Origin: JACCXJ01 sp052387115
GTDB taxonomy: Bacteria > Pseudomonadota > Gammaproteobacteria > JACCXJ01
Direction of reading: 5' to 3'
NCBI GenBank assembly: GCA_052387115.1
Contig: JBQTJM010000454.1
Span: 1 to 5,234, forward strand
Length of the DNA stretch: 5,234 bases
The notes below the pieces were generated by a model. That model saw nothing but the letters and a program-made list of their open reading frames with translations, ran no database searches and had not been told where the DNA came from. Position numbers and translations under genes: made by a program. Positions 1 through 5,220 of the stretch are shown here, in pieces; within the stretch, counting starts at the first letter, position 1, and every line of letters begins with the position of its first letter.

Positions 1-1376
1 ATGGTGATAATTTTACCGACCTGGCCATTGGCCTGCCCTTCGCGGATGTATCGGGAGTCCAGGACGCAGGGGCCGTGCTCATCGTGTATGGCACGGGGGT
101 GGGGCTTGTGTGTAATAACGGAACGGCTCAGTTTCGAGTCCAGGGCTTCGCGGGGGCAATAAAGGATACCCCCGAGCCGGGCGATCGGTTCGGATCGGCC
201 TTGGCCGCAGGTGACTTCAACGGCGACGGCAGGGACGATCTGGCCGTGGGTGTGCCCCGTGAAGATATTAACGGTACCGATGCGGGCGCCGTGAACGTAC
301 TCTACGGAGCCAACACCGGGCTGGTAGTCAGTGGCAACCAGCTCTTCAGCCAAGCGGCTGGATCTGGACTTGCCGGTACGGCCGAGAGCGGCGATCAATT
401 CGGTTTTGCCCTGGCCGCGGGCGACTTCAACAACGATGGCAAGGACGACCTGGTGGTGGGCGTGGTTGGCGAAGACCTCGGAACATTCCAAGGGATCGAT
501 GACGCGGGTGCGGTGAACGTGATTTATGGCTCTGCCGGTGGCCTCACATCGGCAGGCGACCAGTTCTTTAGCCAGGAGACCGGCAGCATAGCGGGCGGTG
601 CCGAGGACGATGACCGATTCGGCCATGCCCTGGCTGCCGGTGATTTCAGCGGCGACGGGATCGACGACCTCGCGATTTCGGCAGTGCGCGAGGACATTGG
701 CAGTATCAATGCCGCCGGCGCCGTCCACGTGCTCTTCGGCAAACCGGGGATAGGACTCGATGACGACAACAACCAGCTGTGGTTCGAAGGTGCCATTGGA
801 AACAGCTTTGGCGGTCCCGTCCTCGGGACGCCCCAGGCAAACGACCAGTTCGGGTTCGCGTTGGTCGCGGCGGATTTCAACGATACGGGTATCGATGACC
901 TTGGGATCGGTGTACCGGGCGAGCGAGTCTCGGGGCAGGATAATGCGGGGGCCGTGCACGTGCTGAATGGCGCCGTGGCCGGCAGTGGTCCTTCCTCCTT
1001 CCCGGGTGGCCTCCGGACCATTAGCCAGCAATTCTGGACTCAAGACGGGAAGCAAGATTCCTTGGGCAACCTTGCCGAGGATATCGGGGACCAGAGTGAG
1101 GCGAATGATAGCTTCGGTGTAGCGCTCGGTGCCGGCGACTTCACCGGCGATGGGGCTGCCGATCTTATCGTGGGGGACTTCCAGGAAGACGTCCTTTTCC
1201 GCCTCAGGAACATCACGGATGCCGGCGCTATCAACGTGCTCTATGGGACGCGCGACCAGGGCCTGACCGCCAGCGGCAATCAGTTCTTGCACCCGGGGGG
1301 TACGGATGCCATAGGGAATGTCATCGATGGGGTGCCCCAGCCGTTTGCCCGCTTCGGGTCGGCCTTGACGCAATAA
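1..1376 (+). CDS. FG-GAP repeat (integrin alpha-type beta-propeller) protein, 5' end outside window
   Basis: The frame is open from the left edge (first full codon at base 3) to TAA at 1374-1376, so the N-terminus and any signal peptide are missing. Five full FG-GAP units follow a partial one. Each has the pattern D-x-F-G-x-A-L-x-A-x-D-F-x-x-D/T-G-x-x-D-L and closes with GAV-N/H-V-L/I-Y/F-G. Most units carry the calcium-binding loop D-x-N/S/T-x-D-G-x-x-D, for example DFNGDGRDD near 321-347... of the repeat starting at base 183; the fourth unit has T in place of the third Asp. Such repeats fold as blades of a seven-bladed propeller in secreted or cell-surface proteins, often adhesive or ligand-binding; the ligand here is unknown. 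The gene stops just after the opening of a sixth unit (FGSALTQ). The family call is secure; the biological role is not. Confidence 0.93.
   Translation, partial: GDNFTDLAIGLPFADVSGVQDAGAVLIVYGTGVGLVCNNGTAQFRVQGFAGAIKDTPEPGDRFGSALAAGDFNGDGRDDLAVGVPREDINGTDAGAVNVLYGANTGLVVSGNQLFSQAAGSGLAGTAESGDQFGFALAAGDFNNDGKDDLVVGVVGEDLGTFQGIDDAGAVNVIYGSAGGLTSAGDQFFSQETGSIAGGAEDDDRFGHALAAGDFSGDGIDDLAISAVREDIGSINAAGAVHVLFGKPGIGLDDDNNQLWFEGAIGNSFGGPVLGTPQANDQFGFALVAADFNDTGIDDLGIGVPGERVSGQDNAGAVHVLNGAVAGSGPSSFPGGLRTISQQFWTQDGKQDSLGNLAEDIGDQSEANDSFGVALGAGDFTGDGAADLIVGDFQEDVLFRLRNITDAGAINVLYGTRDQGLTASGNQFLHPGGTDAIGNVIDGVPQPFARFGSALTQ
183..1247 (+). repeat. Five tandem FG-GAP coding repeats
   Basis: Repeat units begin near bases 183, 393, 612, 843 and 1107, each running to the codon for the closing glycine of the V-x-x-Y/F/N-G motif (ends near 308, 530, 740, 971, 1247). 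Spacing between successive FG motifs is 70, 73, 77, 88 and 80 codons, the variation lying in the linkers between blades. Units one and two are also visibly similar at the DNA level over the loop-coding part, which suggests internal duplication. Confidence 0.85.
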
Positions 1377-1383
1377 AGGTTAG

Positions 1384-1421
1384 GGCTGCGGGCAAGGGTG
1401 GTGACACCGTTGCCCGCAGCC
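1384..1421 (+). terminator. GC-rich hairpin after the FG-GAP gene, probable terminator
   Basis: A perfect 12-base inverted repeat (GGCTGCGGGCAA at 1384-1395 with its complement at 1410-1421) is followed inward by a G-G mismatch and a further GGTG/CACC stem around a GTGA loop. It starts 7 bases after the FG-GAP stop codon, the expected place for a transcription terminator. There is no T-tract after it, so it may be an atypical intrinsic terminator or an mRNA 3'-end stabilising hairpin. Confidence 0.55.
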
Positions 1422-1423
1422 AA

Positions 1424-1669
1424 TTGAAGCAGATCCTGGATGCTTGGCAACCGGGACGCCCTTGGGCATTAAATCGCTTCCAGGAACAGGTTGAGGCGAT
1501 GCTGGGACGCAAAGTCGGTCAGGCCCGACGGGGGCAGGCCGAAAAAGGAGTCGATAGAGGACCATTAAAGGACCCGACCGGCGATGGCGGGGGGCTGGCT
1601 CGCGCAAGGGCGCGCTGGCCGCCTGACGAGCTGCCCTCCACTCGGCCATGGCCACGGAGATGGCGGTGA
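1424..1669 (+). pseudogene. C-terminal remnant of a REP-associated tyrosine transposase (RAYT, Y1/IS200-like)
   Basis: The stretch translated from about 1451 to 1549 contains ALNRFQEQVEAMLGRKV followed by GQARRGQ. This matches the usual C-terminal tail of Y1-type RAYT transposases (x-NxRFxxQIExxLGRRV, then a basic RGRP-like end). The HUH catalytic core and tyrosine that should precede it are absent: upstream lies only the hairpin and the FG-GAP gene. After the tail the frame runs on without recognisable sequence to a stop at 1667-1669, so the original stop seems lost. RAYTs mobilise REP palindromes, and REP-like sequences occur further right in this window. Identification rests on a short motif and no search was run. 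Confidence 0.6.
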
Positions 1670-1877
1670 AGCTGCCGCCGCCTACTGCCTTTCGGACTGC
1701 CGCGAGGGTCGGATTCTGGCCGGCCGCGGCGCGCTGGTCTTCGGTCTCGAAGATCGGTCTTTGATGATGGCCATGGTTGTCGGTCCTTCGTATTCACGGA
1801 ATTTGAACCTTTGTTGATTGGCGAGGGAATTACTAAGCGAACGAGAACGGAATCCTCCGTCTCGCAATTTGACGCAC
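1562..1877. other. Intergenic stretch with no recognisable gene
   Basis: No frame on either strand here reads like a protein I recognise; the short open frames are typical chance products of GC-rich DNA. A small hairpin lies at 1736-1755 (GGTCTTCG pairing with CGAAGATC, one G-T wobble, loop GTCT). The last 90 bases become AT-richer and presumably hold the promoter of the next gene. TTGAAC at 1803-1808 and TACTAA at 1831-1836 resemble -35 and -10 elements, but their 22-base spacing is poor, so no promoter is called. Confidence 0.5.
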
Positions 1878-1890
1878 TAAGGAGTACACC

Positions 1891-2709
1891 ATGAAACACA
1901 ATCTTACCAAATCCATGATCGCTCTTGCTCTCACCGGCGTGGTGGGAGCGGGACCAACTTCAGTATTTGCAGCATTACGGCCTTTGGAACTTGCCGTGTT
2001 TCCTGAGGAAAGAACGATCGGTCCGGGCGAAACTACCACTGTCGGCGTTTCACTGACTTTGAATTCGCAGACTTGCATCTCGGTATCGCAGGACGACGAC
2101 AGGTCACCCTGTCCGACCGAGGTCGAGCTGTCATTGGAGAACGTCCCTCCAGGGATCACCGCCTGCATCCCTTCTTCCGACGGCAGCTGCTCCGTTCTTC
2201 CAGTCAGGGTGCCTTTTCCACTTGCAACCGTTGTGTTGAGTGCTAATCAGCCTGGGGGCGCACCCGGCACGTTTCTAGTAGAGGCTGGAACCTATGATCT
2301 GCGGGTGCATGCCGAGGGCATTGGGGGCACCGTGTCAGCCAGCGCAAGCGCCCCGTTGCAGCTCACCGTACAGCCTTTCTCGCTCTCGTTCCCGCCAGTC
2401 GTCAAGATGCCGCGGGGGAGCACGGTCACCGTGCCGATGAGCATCCTGCGCGCCCAAGGGTTCGTCACCCCCGTCAGCTTGCAGGGACCTCTCCATCAAA
2501 TAGGTTCCCCTGAGGATGATGTCACGGTCCAGTTTTCACCGAACCCGATCGAGGGTAGTAGTGGTAGTATGTCAGTGATGACTGGTGGTGACTTGGCGAA
2601 GGGCGCACACACCGTGCTGGTGAAGGGCACAACCCAGGTGGATGGCGTTCAGTTAACTAGGACCAAGACGCTGACGGTTCATGTGTTGTCATTTATTGGC
2701 AGCTTTTAA
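1891..2709 (+). CDS. Secreted protein with two Ig-like beta-sandwich domains
   Basis: The protein has 272 residues. The start is fixed by TAAGGAG at 1878-1884, six bases before the ATG, and by the signal peptide that follows: Lys3/Lys7, a hydrophobic stretch and a V-F-A motif giving predicted cleavage after Ala27. Domain one (about 33-160) begins with an LELAVFP strand and a P-G-E-T turn. Domain two (about 163-266) has the layout common in repeated Ig-like domains of bacterial exoproteins: FSLSF, RGSTVTVPMSI, then VTVQFSPNP, then AKGAHTVLVKG and LTVHV. Four cysteines (62, 74, 92, 100) all lie in domain one and could form two disulfides in an oxidising compartment. No enzyme motif, membrane anchor or sorting signal is visible. 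It stands alone with its own terminator, so it is probably monocistronic. Role unknown: structural, adhesive or binding protein are all possible. Confidence 0.88.
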   Translation: MKHNLTKSMIALALTGVVGAGPTSVFAALRPLELAVFPEERTIGPGETTTVGVSLTLNSQTCISVSQDDDRSPCPTEVELSLENVPPGITACIPSSDGSCSVLPVRVPFPLATVVLSANQPGGAPGTFLVEAGTYDLRVHAEGIGGTVSASASAPLQLTVQPFSLSFPPVVKMPRGSTVTVPMSILRAQGFVTPVSLQGPLHQIGSPEDDVTVQFSPNPIEGSSGSMSVMTGGDLAKGAHTVLVKGTTQVDGVQLTRTKTLTVHVLSFIGSF

Positions 2710-2785
2710 GTGAGGTGAAGTAGGCGAATCCCAAATACTCCCATAATTCACACCTGACTTGCAGGCTTGCAAGCGATCTCTCCTT

Positions 2786-2812
2786 AAGGCCCGCCCAGCG
2801 GGCCTTTTCGTT
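2786..2812 (+). terminator. Rho-independent terminator of the Ig-like protein gene
   Basis: AAGGCCCGC (2786-2794) pairs perfectly with GCGGGCCTT (2798-2806) around a CCA loop, and the stem runs into TTTTCGTTT. It lies 76 bases after the stop of the secreted-protein gene. It is also beyond the end of the converging minus-strand GNAT remnant, but that direction lacks a T-tract, so it should act mainly on plus-strand transcripts. Confidence 0.9.
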
Positions 2813-2883
2813 TCTGGAGTATGGCCCTTGTGGATCGGTGATGGACGTTTGCCGCTGCGGCAACTCGGACGGGCAATCACGGA

Positions 2884-3383
2884 TCACGGCTTGATCAGAT
2901 GCGCCGTGAGCGGAAGTAAAAGCTGCCGGGGGAGACTGCCGAACGTAGCGAAGCCGTGGTGACGGTAGAAGGCCTCTGCCTGGTCGTCCTTGGCGTCGAC
3001 CATCAGCGCAAAGACTGCAACTTCGGATCGTAGTGCCCGCATCACGGCGTCCCACAGCAGGACAGCACCGAGTTTCCGTCCACGGTAGACCTGATCAACG
3101 GCGAGACGGCCGAGCCGTGCGACCGGAACGGACGGGTAGCGCGGGAGACGCTTGGCGATCTGCTCGGGCATCTCGGCCAAGAGATACCCCCGGCGGCGAG
3201 TGTGTAGTAGCCCGCCACCCTACCCGTGTCCACTTCGATCGCAACATAGCACGCCGTCACGCGACGGCGTAGGTCTTGTGTCACCTGTTCGCGGAAATAC
3301 CGGTCCAGCGCCTCGACGCCGCTACGAAAGCCCGTCCGCGCGTGATCGGGGCAAAGCGCCTCGATGGCAAACGGCGCCGTCAA
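2884..3383 (-). pseudogene. Frameshifted GNAT-family toxin (TacT/AtaT-like acetyltransferase of a toxin-antitoxin pair)
   Basis: Two minus-strand frames together give one protein. The N-terminal half (3383 down to about 3187) has FRSGVEALDRYFREQ and VAGYYTLAAGG, typical of this family. The C-terminal half (about 3186 down to 2884) has RLPRYPSVPVARLGRLAVD, the acetyl-CoA loop region RGRKLGAVLL, and EAFYRHHGF with the likely catalytic Tyr. Joining them needs one extra base near a run of five C (3187-3191); the 500 bases plus one give 166 residues, the usual family length. Intact members acetylate the amino group of charged tRNA and block translation, and are held in check by an RHH antitoxin. 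The start is TTG at 3383-3381, overlapping the antitoxin TGA as TTGA, which implies translational coupling. Unless the missing base is a sequencing error, the toxin is dead. Confidence 0.85.
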
Positions 3384-3493
3384 CGCCGATCCAGGATCAA
3401 CTTGTCGTGGGCTTCCTTCGCGCGTTCCAGCGCGGGAACTAGCGGGGACGGATTGAGCAGAAGGTCGACGAAGCGGCGTTGATCTTCAGCAGC
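3380..3493 (-). pseudogene. C-terminal fragment of the DUF1778-type (RHH) antitoxin partner
   Basis: Immediately upstream of the GNAT remnant and overlapping it by four bases is a 37-codon fragment reading AEDQRRFVDLLLNP, then ALERAKEAHDKLI, ending at TGA (3382-3380). Position, overlap and sequence fit the toxin-binding tail of the antitoxin that accompanies GNAT toxins. Full-length relatives have about 90-100 residues with an N-terminal ribbon-helix-helix DNA-binding part. Here that part is gone: the family-like sequence stops at about 3491, where a REP palindrome begins. The remnant has no start codon or DNA-binding domain, so it is non-functional. The family assignment depends largely on gene context. 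Confidence 0.62.
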
Positions 3494-3496
3494 CCT

Positions 3497-3517
3497 GTAG
3501 GGTGGGCATCGCCCACC
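3497..3517 (+). repeat. REP-like palindrome with 5' GTAG
   Basis: GTAG at 3497-3500 is followed by a perfect 7-base stem (GGTGGGC at 3501-3507, GCCCACC at 3511-3517) around the loop ATC. A GTAG tetranucleotide before a GC-rich hairpin is the recognised layout of REP elements moved by RAYT transposases, and a RAYT scrap is present 2 kb to the left. The element sits exactly where antitoxin homology ends. Confidence 0.7.
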
Positions 3518-3567
3518 GCGTCCCGTACCATTCGGGTCCATGTCGATTTATCGTCGAGCGCAAACAC

Positions 3568-3792
3568 CCGGCGGCGGGGCTGCTGGCTCCAGGGGTCCTG
3601 AACATCCTCCACGCCTCGGGCCCAAGTGTGGGCCAGGCGCTCGTCGCGCACCCGGCGATCGAGGCCATTGCCGTCACGGGCTGCACCGTGCCGCGATCGC
3701 GAGCGTCGCCGCACCGGCATGAAGCACTCGGGCGTTGGCCGCGAGAGCGGCGACGAGGCCTCACCGCGGCCAAGAACGTGTGCATCAAGGTC
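3568..3792 (+). pseudogene. Aldehyde dehydrogenase remnant with large internal deletion and frameshifts
   Basis: Three pieces in order match the NAD(P)-dependent aldehyde dehydrogenase family. First, from 3568: AGLLAPGVLNI, then GQALVAHPAIEAIAVTG, which is the Rossmann-region segment normally ending in FTGST-x-x-G. Second, after a frame change near 3690: IASVAAP, the next helix. Third, from 3716 in another frame: GMKHSGVGRESGDE, then, after one more shift, GLTAAKNVCIKV, the C-terminal GG-x-K-x-SG-x-GRE block and tail. Between the second and third pieces the family has well over 200 residues, including the LELGGK glutamate and the catalytic cysteine; all are missing. The sequence before 3568 is not recognisable. 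The gene is clearly dead; its original substrate cannot be told. Confidence 0.75.
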
Positions 3793-4041
3793 TGTGGGCG
3801 TGTACGGCCTTGGGAGTACCGGCCACGCGCCGGCACAGATCGGGAATGCCTGCCGGGTGGTGGGTGCAGAGGCCGCTGTACCGGAACAAGAGTCCGCCGA
3901 TAGCGTCATGTTCCTCAAGGACAACCCCTCGTCCCGGGCGCGTACCGCAACCCTTTCGCCGGCTCGCCCGAGGCGAACCGCGGTAGCGCTCTGCGCCGCC
4001 CATGGACCGGGGAATGTCGAGGCCGTCAAGTGCCAACTCGC
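3793..4041. other. Degenerate stretch between the ALDH remnant and the RHS gene
   Basis: No intact gene is seen. In the frame shared with the downstream RHS gene, 3928-3993 reads LVPGAYRNPFAGSPEANRG, and a frame shift then gives LCAAHGPG at about 3990-4013. Together they resemble the start of a class I cytochrome c (RNP-x-x-x-x-PE-x-x-x-xG then CAACHG), but with the second haem cysteine missing. This is suggestive only. The promoter of the RHS gene should also lie here; I cannot identify it. Confidence 0.3.
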
Positions 4042-4048
4042 AAGGAGA
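4042..4048 (+). promoter_or_regulatory. Shine-Dalgarno deciding the RHS start
   Basis: AAGGAGA ends five bases before the ATG at 4054. It supports that start over the in-frame GTG at 4030, which has no such site and would put charged residues ahead of the signal peptide. Confidence 0.8.
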
Positions 4049-4053
4049 CCCAG

Positions 4054-4980
4054 ATGAATCATGGAATGATACGCTTCATCGCCACCCTGTTCCTCGCGTG
4101 CTTGAGCCTCATGGCTCAGGGCGTCGAGGTGGTCACCTACTACCACAACGACGCGCTCGGCTCGCCCATCATCGCGACCGATCAGCAGGGTCGCGTGGTG
4201 TGGCGCAAGTCGTATGCGCCTTACGGTCAGCCGATCGGCCCCGCGGCCCCGAACGAGCCCGGTTACACCGGCAAGCTCGAGGAGCCCGACCTCGGGATCC
4301 AGAACTTCGGTGCCCGCTGGTACGACCCCCGGATCGGCCGCTTCCTCGCCATCGACCCCGCCGGCTTCGACCCCCAGAACCCCCAGAGCTTCAATCGGTA
4401 TGCTTACGCCAACAACAACCCGTACAGGTATGTGGACCCGGATGGGCGATGGGCCGAGACGGCGACCGATGTGCTGAGCCTTGGGCTGAGCGCCAACGCA
4501 TTCGGTAGCGATCCCTCTCTCGCCAACGGCTTGGGCCTCACCTATGATGCCGTAGCGACGGCAGTGCCTTTCCTCCCTGCCGGCTTTGGTATCCTCAAGA
4601 ATGCCGGCAATGCCGCGGATGCGCTAGGCGATGCGGCTGGAGCAAGGACGGCTGCGCAGGGAGCGGTGTCCGAATCCCGCGCTCTAGACCCGCGGCGGCT
4701 TACACAAGATGGTGAAACTTTCGTACGGTATGAATCTGGCAATCCTGACTTCTCGCGTGTAACTCCAAGTGGCGGCGTGACTCCAGGCACTTACGCTGCA
4801 CCAGCAAGTGACGGCCTAGTTCCCCTAACTGAACGAGCACGCGTCTACAAACTTCCCAACCCGGAAATACCTCGCACGAACGTGACGGATTTGCAACCGC
4901 CAGCGGGTACGCCGATTATAGGGCCAAAACCGGTAATGGGCGGAACCGGCAACGAGGTTATTTTCCCGGAAGGGTTCTAG
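4054..4980 (+). CDS. Short exported RHS-core protein with C-terminal candidate toxin domain
   Basis: The product has 308 residues. An N-terminal signal peptide (MNHGMIRFIATLFLACLSL, predicted cleavage near residues 21-23) is followed directly by an RHS repeat-associated core at about 29-131: YYHNDALGSP, GARWYDPRIGRFLAIDP, NRYAYANNNPYRYVDPDG. In large RHS proteins the DP-x-G end of this core marks the boundary with a variable toxin tip. Here residues 132-205 form a hydrophobic Ala/Gly-rich linker, and about 213-308 form a compact tail with FVRYES, PGTYAAP, YKLPNPEIPRT, QPPAGTPI and a final GGTGNEVIFPEGF. The usual RHS barrel repeats are absent, so this is a stand-alone exported cassette, a type known from proteobacteria. 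The tail is not a domain I can name. An ADP-ribosyltransferase-like fold (R225, Y247, E301) is a guess from residue order. The next gene starts 2 bases after the stop, as expected for an immunity gene. GC content falls visibly from about 4700 onward. Confidence 0.9.
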   Translation: MNHGMIRFIATLFLACLSLMAQGVEVVTYYHNDALGSPIIATDQQGRVVWRKSYAPYGQPIGPAAPNEPGYTGKLEEPDLGIQNFGARWYDPRIGRFLAIDPAGFDPQNPQSFNRYAYANNNPYRYVDPDGRWAETATDVLSLGLSANAFGSDPSLANGLGLTYDAVATAVPFLPAGFGILKNAGNAADALGDAAGARTAAQGAVSESRALDPRRLTQDGETFVRYESGNPDFSRVTPSGGVTPGTYAAPASDGLVPLTERARVYKLPNPEIPRTNVTDLQPPAGTPIIGPKPVMGGTGNEVIFPEGF

Positions 4981-4982
4981 CC

Positions 4983-5216
4983 ATGCTGGCATTATCTAGT
5001 AAATGGGCTAGAGAATTAGCTGGTGAACCTGAGACCGGAATGGGCTACCAAGTAGTTTCGGTCCTATTGAAGGACGGACGGCGTTTCGATCGCGTCTTGG
5101 TGGTTGGAGGATACATTACAACGATCAAGGATATCGAAGGGCTTCCCTTTACTGACGAGCAAATCGATACGATCGTCGTTACTCACGACAAATGGAACTT
5201 CCACGCGGAGACGTAG
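4983..5216 (+). CDS. Small acidic protein, probable immunity protein for the RHS toxin
   Basis: The product has 77 residues and no signal peptide or membrane segment, so it should be cytoplasmic. Its ATG lies 2 bases after the RHS stop, with GGAAGG at 4968-4973 as a ribosome site inside the end of the RHS gene, so the two are co-transcribed. The sequence starts with a short helix (SSKWARELAGEP), then alternates predicted strands (GYQVVSVLLKDG, RFDRVLVVGGYITTI) and ends in FTDEQIDTIVVTHDKW. I do not recognise a named family. Position, size, acidity and base composition shared with the toxin tail argue for immunity. That function is inferred from context; the gene itself looks genuine. Confidence 0.8.
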   Translation: MLALSSKWARELAGEPETGMGYQVVSVLLKDGRRFDRVLVVGGYITTIKDIEGLPFTDEQIDTIVVTHDKWNFHAET

Positions 5217-5220
5217 CGCA

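Noticed and set aside
524..1021. Minus-strand open frame of 165 codons inside the FG-GAP gene
   Set aside because: Antisense shadow of a well-supported repeat protein, Pro/Ser-rich, no ribosome site.
1384..1421. The hairpin after the FG-GAP gene as a REP element
   Set aside because: It lacks the 5' GTAG-type tetranucleotide and is placed like a terminator, so that reading was preferred.
1680..1820. Small gene in the stretch before the Ig-like protein
   Set aside because: Open frames on both strands lack ribosome sites and any recognisable sequence; composition looks non-coding.
3790..3875. VYGLGSTGH-like sequence as a zinc alcohol dehydrogenase cofactor loop
   Set aside because: Only one short GxGxxG-like motif in a frame without further family similarity; too weak to call.
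4030..4053. In-frame GTG at 4030 as an upstream start for the RHS protein
   Set aside because: No Shine-Dalgarno before it, while AAGGAGA sits correctly before ATG 4054, and the signal peptide begins cleanly at 4054.
3439..4146. Long minus-strand open frame of 235 codons
   Set aside because: Its translation is Arg/Ser/Pro-rich with no family resemblance, and it runs antisense through the ALDH remnant and the start of the RHS gene; it is a by-product of GC-rich DNA.
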